The notes under the pieces are model-generated. The model had not been told where the DNA came from, ran no database searches, and saw nothing but the letters and a program-made list of their open reading frames with translations. Below, in pieces: positions 1 to 6,630 of a stretch of DNA of 9,119 nucleotides. Source of the DNA: an uncultured Lachnospiraceae bacterium (GTDB lineage Bacteria > Bacillota_A > Clostridia > Lachnospirales > Lachnospiraceae); contig CAJUFW010000047.1 in the NCBI GenBank assembly GCA_910585655.1, positions 10,714 through 19,832 of the forward strand, written 5' to 3'. Made by a program: the position numbers and the translations under genes. Position 1 is the stretch's first letter. The number at the start of each line of letters is the position of its first letter.

Positions 1-2
1 TA

Positions 3-362
3 TGTATCCGTTGTCAGGTTTCCAACACCGGAACAAGGGAAGGAGACGAGGTGGTTCAGCTTTATACTGCCTTTTGCGATGCCCATGTTTCCAGACCGAA
101 TAAACAGCTTGCAGGTTTTAAAAGGGTGTCTTTGCAGGCGGGAGAGACAAAGGAGGTTATCTTCCATTTGGATTTGGCGCAGCTTGGCTTTTACAACGAA
201 GAAATGGAATTTGTCGTAGAGCCGGGACGTTTGGAGCTGATGGTCGGCACATCCTCGGAAGAACTGCCGCTACGGACTGCCGTTACCCTGACCGGGCAGC
301 CGTTAAAGGTGATGGGGAAGCGGTCGTATGTCTGTAAAACAGAGGTAAAATGCGCTGTTTGA
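3..362 (+). CDS. GH3 family beta-glucosidase, C-terminal fragment (fibronectin III-like domain)
   Basis: The reading frame is open from base 3 and runs in from outside the window, so only the last 119 residues are seen. They match the C-terminal fibronectin type III-like domain of glycoside hydrolase family 3. The hallmark NTGTREGDEVVQLY segment is followed by SRPNKQLAGFKRV, then an AGETKEV turn, an LGFYNEEMEFVVEPG segment and MVGTSSEE. That order and spacing is typical of GH3 beta-glucosidases and beta-xylosidases. The GTG at 51 is an internal codon, not a start. The catalytic domains lie upstream and cannot be checked, so the sugar specificity is unknown. The gene ends 36 nt before the isomerase homologue with no terminator between them, which suggests cotranscription with the downstream sugar-phosphate genes. 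The tail after the domain (about 20 residues with two Cys) is not recognisable. Confidence 0.9.
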   Translation, partial: CIRCQVSNTGTREGDEVVQLYTAFCDAHVSRPNKQLAGFKRVSLQAGETKEVIFHLDLAQLGFYNEEMEFVVEPGRLELMVGTSSEELPLRTAVTLTGQPLKVMGKRSYVCKTEVKCAV

Positions 363-398
363 TAATGGTATGCAGAAAGAAAAGAAGAGAGGAAAGCA

Positions 399-1679
399 AT
401 GATACGTTTTGTCACACATAATTTGAGCGGCGAGGATCATGCCAGTCTGCAGGCAATGCTGCGGGAAAATAAGGAAAAGCTGAGGGAAGCGCAGGCAGGC
501 GAGGCATGTTATGCAGACAATCAGGGCTGGCTTGCAGTAGAGGAATGGGCAGGAGAAGAACGGCTGCGGAAAATAAAGACGTTGGCGGAGGAAATCAGAG
601 CCAAGGCAGAGGTGTTTGTTTTGATTGGGGTAGGCGGTTCCAACAACGCGGCGCGATCGGTGATTGAGGCTTTGCGGGAGGATGGAGAAAATCCGGAAAT
701 CATCTATGCCGGTAATACGCTTTCGCCATATGCCCTGAAACAGATGCTAAAGCGCCTGGAAGGGAAATCCGTCTATATAAACTGCATTGCCAAAAATTTT
801 GAAACACTGGAACCAGGGGCTTCGTTTCGTATCCTGCGGCAATATCTTTATCGTACGTATGGAGCGGACGCGCCTGGGCGGATTTTGGCAACCGGAACAG
901 TGGGAAGTTCCTTAGAGCGACTTTGCCGGGAAAACGGGTATCGTTTTTTGGAGTTTCCGCAAAACATTGGGGGACGTTATACGGCTCTTTCCAACGTGGG
1001 GTTGTTGCCGATGGCAGTCGCTGGGGTGGATATTGACCGTCTGGCAGCAGGCGCAAGGGAGATGGAGAGACAGCTTCGCGACAAAAAGCAGAGGGAAGAG
1101 GAGCATATTGCCTACCAATATGCCTGTCTGCGGAATTTCTATTACCGGAAGGGCTACCGGGTAGAATTGCTGGCTGGTTTTGAGCCGCAGCTTCGCTATT
1201 TTTACAAATGGTGGATTCAGCTTTTTGCGGAAAGCGAGGGAAAGGAAAACAAGGGGCTGCTGCCGGTATCGGCGGAATTTTCAGAGGAACTGCATGCAGT
1301 CGGGCAATTTATTCAGGACGGTTCTCCGATCTTATTGGAAACTTTTTTGCATATCCAAAAGCAGCAAGCTTCTCTGGTCGTAGAGCCGGATTCTCTGGCG
1401 GATTATTTCGATTATCTTGATGGAAAGGATTTCCAGAAAATCAATGAGGCAGCCTATCAGGCGACCGTAGCCGCTCACAGCCAGAAGCTTCCCTGCCTGA
1501 CGTTGGAGGTGGGAGCGTTAGACGCTTATCATTTTGGAGGGCTCTTTTATTTCTTTGAATTTGCCTGCTATCTTTCCTGTAAGCTGATGGGAGTCAATCC
1601 TTTTGATCAGCCAGGCGTGGAAGCTTACAAATCATGGATGTTTGAGGCGTTAGGGAAAGCGGAGAAAAAGGGAGAATAG
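399..1679 (+). CDS. Glucose-6-phosphate isomerase family protein with divergent phosphate loop
   Basis: A 426-residue protein of the phosphoglucose isomerase (SIS) family, close to the usual bacterial length of about 450. Family landmarks appear in order: IGVGGS (residues 76-81), GGRYT with the conserved Arg193, ESEGK with the probable catalytic Glu278, ELHAVGQ with His299, and the C-terminal NPFDQPGVEAYK with the conserved Lys411. The family interconverts an aldose and a ketose 6-phosphate in the cytosol. The phosphate-binding loop is unusual: residues 131-136 read AKNFET where most members have SKTFTT or SKSGTT. Two phosphate ligands are therefore lost and an acidic Glu135 is placed in the pocket. 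The substrate may not be glucose 6-phosphate. The start is supported by AGAGGAAAG just upstream of the ATG. It lies 36 nt after the GH3 gene and 4 nt before the kinase gene. Family membership is certain; the exact substrate is not. Confidence 0.88.
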   Translation: MIRFVTHNLSGEDHASLQAMLRENKEKLREAQAGEACYADNQGWLAVEEWAGEERLRKIKTLAEEIRAKAEVFVLIGVGGSNNAARSVIEALREDGENPEIIYAGNTLSPYALKQMLKRLEGKSVYINCIAKNFETLEPGASFRILRQYLYRTYGADAPGRILATGTVGSSLERLCRENGYRFLEFPQNIGGRYTALSNVGLLPMAVAGVDIDRLAAGAREMERQLRDKKQREEEHIAYQYACLRNFYYRKGYRVELLAGFEPQLRYFYKWWIQLFAESEGKENKGLLPVSAEFSEELHAVGQFIQDGSPILLETFLHIQKQQASLVVEPDSLADYFDYLDGKDFQKINEAAYQATVAAHSQKLPCLTLEVGALDAYHFGGLFYFFEFACYLSCKLMGVNPFDQPGVEAYKSWMFEALGKAEKKGE

Positions 1680-1683
1680 AACC

Positions 1684-2862
1684 ATGGAAGAAAATATAGT
1701 AATGGTACATGGCGGCGGACCGACAGCGGTACTCAATGCTTCCTTGTACGGGGCAGTTATGGAAGCGAAGAAAAATAGCTGTCTGCGTCATATCTATGCA
1801 GCCAGGAACGGAACCGGCGGGCTGCTGCGCGGCGAACTGTGGGAGTTAGAACGATTATCGGAGGAGCAGTTGGCGTTGCTGCCGCAGACACCAGGAAGTG
1901 CAATCGGAACATCGCGAGATCAGATACAGCCTGCAGATTATGAAAAGATGGCAGAAGTGCTGAAGGAAAAACAAATTCGCTATGTGCTGTTTTATGGTGG
2001 AAACGGAACGATGGATGCCTGCGGGAAGTTGTATCAGGCTTGTCATGCCAAAGGTAATGAGGTCTTTATCATAGGGGTTCCAAAGACGATGGACAACGAT
2101 ATTGCTGTCACCGATCACAGCCCTGGCTTTGGAAGCGCAGCTCGTTTTATGGCGCAAAGCATCAAGGAGGTCTGCGCGGATGTGAAGGGGCTGGCGATTC
2201 ATGTGGTAGTGGTAGAGGCTTCCGGAAGAAACGCCGGCTGGATTACGGCAGCCAGCGCCTTAGCGGCTGACGAGGACGGACTGGGACCGGATTTGATTTA
2301 CCTGCCGGAATGTCCTTTTGAGGAAGATCGGTTTGTAGAGGATGTACGGCAGCTCCTTCAAAGCAAAAGCGGGATTGTGGTAGTGGTCAGCGAGGGTTTA
2401 AAGGACGCGGCAGGCAGACCTGTCGTAGAGCCGATATTTCAGAGTGGACGCGCTACTTATTTCGGAGAGGTAAGCTCTCATCTGGCAAACGTAATCATCC
2501 GCCGTCTTGGTTATAAAGCGCGGGGAGAAAAGCCAGGGCTATTAGGACGGGCTTCGATTTCTCTGCAAAGCCCTGTAGACAGGGAGGAAGCCGAACTGGC
2601 AGGACGCTTTGCCTGCCAGGCTGTCTTGCGTGGGGAGAGTGGAAAAATGGTTGCGTTTCGCCGGATTTCCACCAGCCCTTATCAAATCGAGCCTTTTTTA
2701 GTAGACATCAGCGAGGTGATGCTGCATGAACGCGCCATGCCGGACGAATTTATCAACGAAGCAGGAAACGGCGTAACCAGACAGTTTGAAGAATGGTGCC
2801 GTCCTCTGCTTGGGGGAAGTTTAAGCAAAATGTTTGTAGAACTGAAAAGAGGAGTGAAATAA
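1684..2862 (+). CDS. 6-phosphofructokinase family protein (PPi-type clade, mixed donor signature)
   Basis: A 392-residue member of the PfkA superfamily, most like the clostridial/PPi-dependent branch. The N-terminal HGGGPTAVLNAS matches the family GG-P-x-x-N start. YGGNGTM (104-110) is the nucleotide/diphosphate loop, PKTMDND (133-139) carries the catalytic Asp137, and EASGRNAGW (178-186) is the sugar-phosphate-binding segment, normally E-V-M-G-R. The family phosphorylates C1 of a fructose phosphate. Two positions separate ATP from PPi users (E. coli 104 and 124). Here they are Gly108 and Lys134, a combination found in ATP-using trypanosomatid PFKs, so ATP is the more likely donor (inference). 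Ser180 replaces the nearly invariant Met that contacts the sugar. An AGGGAG ribosome binding site sits inside the end of the preceding gene. The gene starts 4 nt after the isomerase homologue and ends 1 nt before the aldolase. Confidence 0.88.
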   Translation: MEENIVMVHGGGPTAVLNASLYGAVMEAKKNSCLRHIYAARNGTGGLLRGELWELERLSEEQLALLPQTPGSAIGTSRDQIQPADYEKMAEVLKEKQIRYVLFYGGNGTMDACGKLYQACHAKGNEVFIIGVPKTMDNDIAVTDHSPGFGSAARFMAQSIKEVCADVKGLAIHVVVVEASGRNAGWITAASALAADEDGLGPDLIYLPECPFEEDRFVEDVRQLLQSKSGIVVVVSEGLKDAAGRPVVEPIFQSGRATYFGEVSSHLANVIIRRLGYKARGEKPGLLGRASISLQSPVDREEAELAGRFACQAVLRGESGKMVAFRRISTSPYQIEPFLVDISEVMLHERAMPDEFINEAGNGVTRQFEEWCRPLLGGSLSKMFVELKRGVK

Positions 2863-2863
2863 G

Positions 2864-4018
2864 ATGCTGGTACCAATGAAAGCGATTTTAGAAGCGGCAG
2901 ATCGCAAAACGTATGCCCAAGGGGCGTTTAACGTCAATGCGGTCTGTCAGGCGAAGGCGGTAATTGGAGTTCACGAGATGTTTCGCAGCCCGGCTATTTT
3001 ACAAGGTGCAGATTTGGCAAATGGCTTTATGGGGGGACGGGCAGATTTCATGAACGCGACGCTGGAGGATAAACAGGCTGGGGCAAAAAACATTGCGGCA
3101 GCCGTACGGCAATATGGAGCAGACAGCCCAATTCCGATTGCTTTGCATCTGGATCATGGCAGAGATCTGGAGTCCTGTAAAGCGGCGATAGAGGGTGGCT
3201 ATACCAGTGTCATGATTGACGGCAGCTCACTTCCCTTTGCAGAAAATGTGGAATTGACCAGAGAAGTGGTGAAGTATGCGCATGAGAGAGGGGTAACGGT
3301 AGAGGGAGAGCTGGGAGTTTTAGCAGGCGTAGAAGATCAGGTGTTTTCTGTAGGCAGTACCTATACGAATCCGTTAGATGCAGTAGAATTTTTTCGGAAA
3401 ACAGGGGTCGATGCTCTGGCGATTAGCTATGGGACAAAGCATGGGGCAAATAAGGGAAGAGATACTGTCATTCGTAAGGAAATTGCGATTGCTGTGAAAG
3501 AATGTATGCGTCACGAAGGGATCGAGGGATATCTGGTCAGCCATGGTTCCTCCACTGTACCGCAGTATATCGTAGAGGAAATCCGCGCATTGGGCGGCGA
3601 GTTGGCAGATGCCTTTGGAATTCCGCTTCATCAGTTGGTAGAGGTGTCCCGTTGCGGTATCAATAAAATCAATGTGGATACGGATATCCGTCTGGCAATT
3701 ACTCGTAATTTAAAGGAATTGTTTGCCGCAGAGCCTTCGCTTTGTGAGAGCGCTTCTGTCGGGGCGGTTTATGAGCTGTTAGAACAACATAAAACAGCCT
3801 TTGATCCGCGGGTGTTTTTGACACCGATTATGGAGACTTTAATGTATGGAACCATACCGGACGAGGACGTAGCAAAACTTTGCCGCTGTATGGAAGCAGG
3901 GGTAAAAGAGGTGGTAGGAACTTTGATTGTAAGCTTTGGCAGCGTCGGAATGGCGCCTCAGGTAAAGCAGGTAACATTAGAGGAAATGGCAGAGCGATAT
4001 AGAAAGGCAGGAATTTAA
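2864..4018 (+). CDS. Class II (zinc) ketose-bisphosphate aldolase
   Basis: A 384-residue class II aldolase of the fructose-bisphosphate/tagatose-bisphosphate family, a TIM barrel that splits a ketose 1,6-bisphosphate or ketose 1-phosphate into DHAP and an aldehyde. GAFNVNAVCQ near the N-terminus is the family start motif. HLDHG (95-99) supplies catalytic Asp97 and zinc ligand His98. YGTKHG supplies zinc ligand His193, and the SHGSSTVP segment supplies His227. KINVDTD (268-274) supplies the DHAP-binding Asn270. The HGSS-x-VP loop with the following insert is normal for the clostridial/cyanobacterial long subfamily, so the C1-phosphate site appears intact. It is somewhat longer than usual (about 310-360), with an extra C-terminal helical stretch. 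The start is backed by AGAGGAG 9 nt upstream, and the ATG follows the kinase stop by 1 nt. The aldehyde half of its substrate cannot be read from the sequence. Confidence 0.9.
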   Translation: MLVPMKAILEAADRKTYAQGAFNVNAVCQAKAVIGVHEMFRSPAILQGADLANGFMGGRADFMNATLEDKQAGAKNIAAAVRQYGADSPIPIALHLDHGRDLESCKAAIEGGYTSVMIDGSSLPFAENVELTREVVKYAHERGVTVEGELGVLAGVEDQVFSVGSTYTNPLDAVEFFRKTGVDALAISYGTKHGANKGRDTVIRKEIAIAVKECMRHEGIEGYLVSHGSSTVPQYIVEEIRALGGELADAFGIPLHQLVEVSRCGINKINVDTDIRLAITRNLKELFAAEPSLCESASVGAVYELLEQHKTAFDPRVFLTPIMETLMYGTIPDEDVAKLCRCMEAGVKEVVGTLIVSFGSVGMAPQVKQVTLEEMAERYRKAGI

Positions 4019-4019
4019 G

Positions 4020-4868
4020 ATGAAACATATTTATCTGAATCTCAAACGCTTTGACATTCCGGCAGAGTTTGGAGGGGTCAACCGACTGACTGCAGTTCCT
4101 TTCTGGGCGTCGTCGATTGTAGAGGGAACACAGCCGGCTTTAAAAGAGTACGATTCACAAAAAGTAGATTTTACCATCTACTTTCCGGAAGCACATTTGC
4201 CGGCGGCTCTTGCGGCGAGGGCAACAGACAGTCCGTTAAAAATCGGCTGCCAGTCGGTATACCGGGAAGATACCGCCGCTTGCGGGAACTTTGGAGCGTT
4301 TACCACAAACCGCCCAGCCGCCGCTATGGCTGCCCTTGGCTGTGACAGTGTTTTGGTTGGACACTGTGAGGAACGAATGGATAAAATGGGGCTTCTGGCA
4401 GAGGCGGGTGTGATCAATCAGGCAGCAGCAACCGTCGTCAACCAGGTACTAAACCAAGAAATCGCCTGTGCCGTCGCCCGTGGTATGAACGTCCTTTACT
4501 GCATTGGAGAAAAGAGCGAGGAGCAAGAAAACTGGCAGGAGGTACTGGGCAGTCAGCTTGCCGTCGGTCTGGCAGGGATAGATACCACAAAGGTTGTAAT
4601 CGCCTACGAGCCAGTGTGGTCTATCGGTCCCGGCAAAACCCCGGCAGACAAGGAGTACATCACAAAAATCGCCTGTTTTGTCAAAGCACAAACCAACGGT
4701 CTTGATGTGGTCTACGGCGGCGGCTTAAAGCAAGACAACGCCGCCATGCTGGCATCCATCCCAGAAATAGACGGCGGTCTGATCGCCCTCACCCGCTTCC
4801 AAGGCGAGATCGGCTTCTACCCAGAGGAATACCTGGAAATCGTGAAGCTGTATTTGCAGGGCGAATAA
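4020..4868 (+). CDS. Triose-phosphate isomerase homologue lacking the C-terminal phosphate loop
   Basis: A 282-residue TIM-barrel protein, longer than the usual 250. Catalytic residues are present: Asn7 and Lys9 in YLNLKRF, His115 in GHCEER (normally GHSERR), and Glu197 in AYEPVWSIGPGKT (normally AYEPVWAIGTGKT, flexible loop 6). The phosphate site is altered. The usual YGGS is YGGG (232-235), and the usual DGxLVGGASL is DGGLIALTRF (251-260), so the Gly-Gly pair is replaced by Ala256-Leu257 with Arg259 two residues on. An enediol isomerase acting on something other than an ordinary triose phosphate is therefore likely (inference). Known relatives with changed substrates include the erythrulose-phosphate isomerases. 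The ATG is 1 nt after the aldolase stop, with AAAGGCAGGA upstream. The second half of the gene uses many C-ending codons, unlike its neighbours. The TAA stop overlaps the A-run that starts the downstream repeat. Confidence 0.85.
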   Translation: MKHIYLNLKRFDIPAEFGGVNRLTAVPFWASSIVEGTQPALKEYDSQKVDFTIYFPEAHLPAALAARATDSPLKIGCQSVYREDTAACGNFGAFTTNRPAAAMAALGCDSVLVGHCEERMDKMGLLAEAGVINQAAATVVNQVLNQEIACAVARGMNVLYCIGEKSEEQENWQEVLGSQLAVGLAGIDTTKVVIAYEPVWSIGPGKTPADKEYITKIACFVKAQTNGLDVVYGGGLKQDNAAMLASIPEIDGGLIALTRFQGEIGFYPEEYLEIVKLYLQGE

Positions 4869-5012
4869 AAAAACAGCCTCGGAACGGAAGCAAGCCGAAA
4901 GGAGTTCGGCTCGTGGGAGGAAATACTGGCGCGTTTTTTTGAGACAGGATTTCTCTCCCCAGTAAAGGGGGTAAAGCCGGGCTGCGCCCGGCTCGGAGTG
5001 AAGAGGCGGAAC
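4867..5012. repeat. Tandem palindromic element, copy 1 (146 nt), possible minus-strand structured RNA
   Basis: First of two tandem copies. It shares its ends with copy 2: AAAAAAACAGCCTCG at the left and GGAGTGAAGAGGCGGAAC at the right. GCCTC (4876-4880) pairs with GAGGC (5003-5007) to close the element. Inside, GGGAGGAAATACTG (4915-4928) pairs with 4945-4959, with one mismatch and the same single bulged T as copy 2. This copy has two extra local hairpins: AGCCGAA/TTCGGCT (4893-4911) and AGCCGGGC/GCCCGGCT (4975-4993). The arms of these two could also pair with each other. On the minus strand, the closing stem is followed by TGTTTTTTT, like an intrinsic terminator. It abuts the TIM-homologue stop codon. 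Confidence 0.8.
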
Positions 5013-5017
5013 AAGAC

Positions 5018-5126
5018 AAAAAAACAGCCTCGAAACGGAAGCACCCCCGGGAGGAAATACTGATGCGTTTCTTTGCAGCAGTATTTCTCTCCCCTTTAAG
5101 GGGGTGCTGGAGTGAAGAGGCGGAAC
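5018..5126. repeat. Tandem palindromic element, copy 2 (109 nt), possible minus-strand structured RNA
   Basis: Second copy, starting 5 nt after copy 1, with the same 7-A left end and the same right end. GCCTC (5027-5031) pairs with GAGGC (5117-5121). AGCACCCCC (5040-5048) pairs perfectly with GGGGGTGCT (5100-5108). This continues into GGGAG (5049-5053) with CTCCC (5089-5093) and GAAATACTG (5054-5062) with CAGTATTTC (5079-5087), leaving one bulged T. The result is a nearly continuous 23-bp hairpin. The middle differs from copy 1 while the ends and helix positions are kept, as expected for a conserved RNA fold or a mobile palindrome. The LarA-family ribosome binding site lies just beyond its right end. 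Confidence 0.8.
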
Positions 5127-5145
5127 TTAAATAGGAGAGTTATTT

Positions 5146-6615
5146 ATGAGAGTAGAGTTTGAGTATGGTCAGGGGACGATGGCGGCAGACTTGCCGGACA
5201 ATACGGACATTTTTATCCCTGGGGAAACGGTAAAAGATCCGGATTTTATTCCGGAGGAGCAGTTAGAGGCAGCTTACTTAGAGAGCCTGGCGCATCCGAT
5301 TGGGATGCCGACGCTGACGGAACTGGCACATCCGGGCAGCAAGGTAGTGATAGTCGTGCCGGATCGGGTAAAGGGCGGAGAGCAGGCGACCAGCCACAGA
5401 AAGCTTGGTATCCGTTATATGTTAAAGGAATTATACGCGGCAGGGGTAGAAAAGAAAGATATTTTATTTATTATTTCCAACGGGCTGCATCCGCGGAGCA
5501 AGGAATCGGACGTAAAGGCGATTTTCGGACCAGAGCTGTTTGCAGAGTTTTGGCAGTCCGGGCAAATCATCAGCCATGACAGCGAGGACGAGGAGCATAT
5601 GGCTTACCTTGGAAAAACGGCAAGAGGGGATGATGTGTATCTAAACCGTTATGTACTGGAATGTGATATTCCGATTTTGGTTGGTCATGTACAGGGCAAT
5701 CCGTATGGCGGTTATTCCGGCGGCTATAAGCACAGTGCGACCGGGATTACAAATTGGAGAAGTATTGCCAGCCATCATGTACCGTCGGTCATGCACCGGG
5801 CAGATTTTACGCCGGTCAACAGCGGAAGCCTGATGCGGAATAAGTTCGATGAAATCAGTATGTATATGGAAGAAAAAATGGGACATCCGTTTTTCTGCTG
5901 TGATGCAGTATTGGATACCCAGTCCAGACAAATTGCTATTTATTGTGGGTATGCCAAAGAAATGATGCCGATAAGCTGGAAGTTGGCAGACAAACGGACG
6001 TATGTGCATTGGGCAGAGAAAAAGTATGATGTACTGGTATTTGGGATGCCGCAGAAATTTCACTATGGGGACGGAATGGGAACGAATCCGATTATGATGA
6101 TGCAGGCTCTAAGCGCGCAGGTGCTACGCTTGGGGAGGGTGATGAGCGATCGGTGTGTGATCCTTTGTTCTTCTACCTGCAACGGCTATTTTCATGATGA
6201 GCTGTGGCCGTATTTGCGGGAATTATATGAGATGTTCCAGCATGACCATATGGATACTCTGCCGGATATGAACCGCTATGGGGAATATTTTGCTACGAAT
6301 GAGGAATATATCCGTCAATATCGCTTTTGTAATGCGTTTCATCCGTTCCATGGATTTTCAATGATGTCCTGCGGGCATATTGCAGAAAGGAATACTTCGG
6401 CTATCTATATCGTAGGCGCTGAGGAACCAGGCTATGCCAGAGGAATGGGCTTAAAAACGAGAGCGACGTTTGAAGAGGCATTAGAGGATGCGAAGAAAAA
6501 ATACGTCGGGCAGAATCCGAATATTTTAGCATTACCATTGACTTTTAAGAAGAGCGCCGTGCATTTGTGTATGAAAAATCCGGCAGAAGATGGTATGGAT
6601 GAGTATGGAAGATAG
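5146..6615 (+). CDS. LarA-family nickel-dependent hydroxyacid racemase/epimerase homologue (DUF2088)
   Basis: A 489-residue protein of the lactate racemase LarA superfamily, which inverts alpha-hydroxy acids (lactate, malate, sugar acids) using a nickel-pincer nucleotide attached to a lysine. The anchor lysine is Lys195 in GGYSGGYK, corresponding to Lys184 of Lactobacillus plantarum LarA (GGYSGGRK type). His211, 16 residues on, matches the nickel ligand His200. His115 in NGLHPR matches His108, and Arg74 in PDRVKGG matches the N-terminal Arg. The second catalytic His (His174) is replaced by Asn185. The protein is longer than LarA (about 425). No larB, larC or larE cofactor genes are in the window. 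AGGAGA lies 7 nt before the ATG. The gene lies downstream of the sugar operon across the repeat pair and 15 nt before the GH39 remnant, so a role in handling a product of that pathway is plausible but unproven. Confidence 0.82.
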   Translation: MRVEFEYGQGTMAADLPDNTDIFIPGETVKDPDFIPEEQLEAAYLESLAHPIGMPTLTELAHPGSKVVIVVPDRVKGGEQATSHRKLGIRYMLKELYAAGVEKKDILFIISNGLHPRSKESDVKAIFGPELFAEFWQSGQIISHDSEDEEHMAYLGKTARGDDVYLNRYVLECDIPILVGHVQGNPYGGYSGGYKHSATGITNWRSIASHHVPSVMHRADFTPVNSGSLMRNKFDEISMYMEEKMGHPFFCCDAVLDTQSRQIAIYCGYAKEMMPISWKLADKRTYVHWAEKKYDVLVFGMPQKFHYGDGMGTNPIMMMQALSAQVLRLGRVMSDRCVILCSSTCNGYFHDELWPYLRELYEMFQHDHMDTLPDMNRYGEYFATNEEYIRQYRFCNAFHPFHGFSMMSCGHIAERNTSAIYIVGAEEPGYARGMGLKTRATFEEALEDAKKKYVGQNPNILALPLTFKKSAVHLCMKNPAEDGMDEYGR

Positions 6616-6630
6616 GGGAGGTAAGAGAAC

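Noticed and set aside
3539..3562. SHGSSTVP in the aldolase as an altered phosphate loop compared with HGGSG
   Set aside because: HGSS-x-VP followed by a longer insert is normal for the clostridial/cyanobacterial class II subfamily, so it is not evidence of changed specificity.
4789..5044. Two overlapping minus-strand reading frames of 75-76 codons with similar peptide ends
   Set aside because: They arise from the two copies of the palindromic repeat read in different frames. They have no family match and no convincing ribosome binding site.
4869..5145. CRISPR array
   Set aside because: There are only two copies, of unequal length, each palindromic, with no regular short repeats or unique spacers.
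5641..6063. 140-codon minus-strand reading frame
   Set aside because: It lies wholly inside the well-supported LarA-family gene on the opposite strand, and its composition is that of a shadow frame.
399..6615. Assignment of the operon to sulfoquinovose breakdown
   Set aside because: None of the known sulfoglycolysis families is present, and no sulfonate transporter, sulfoquinovosidase (GH31) or sulfolactaldehyde enzyme is seen. It remains only an analogy.
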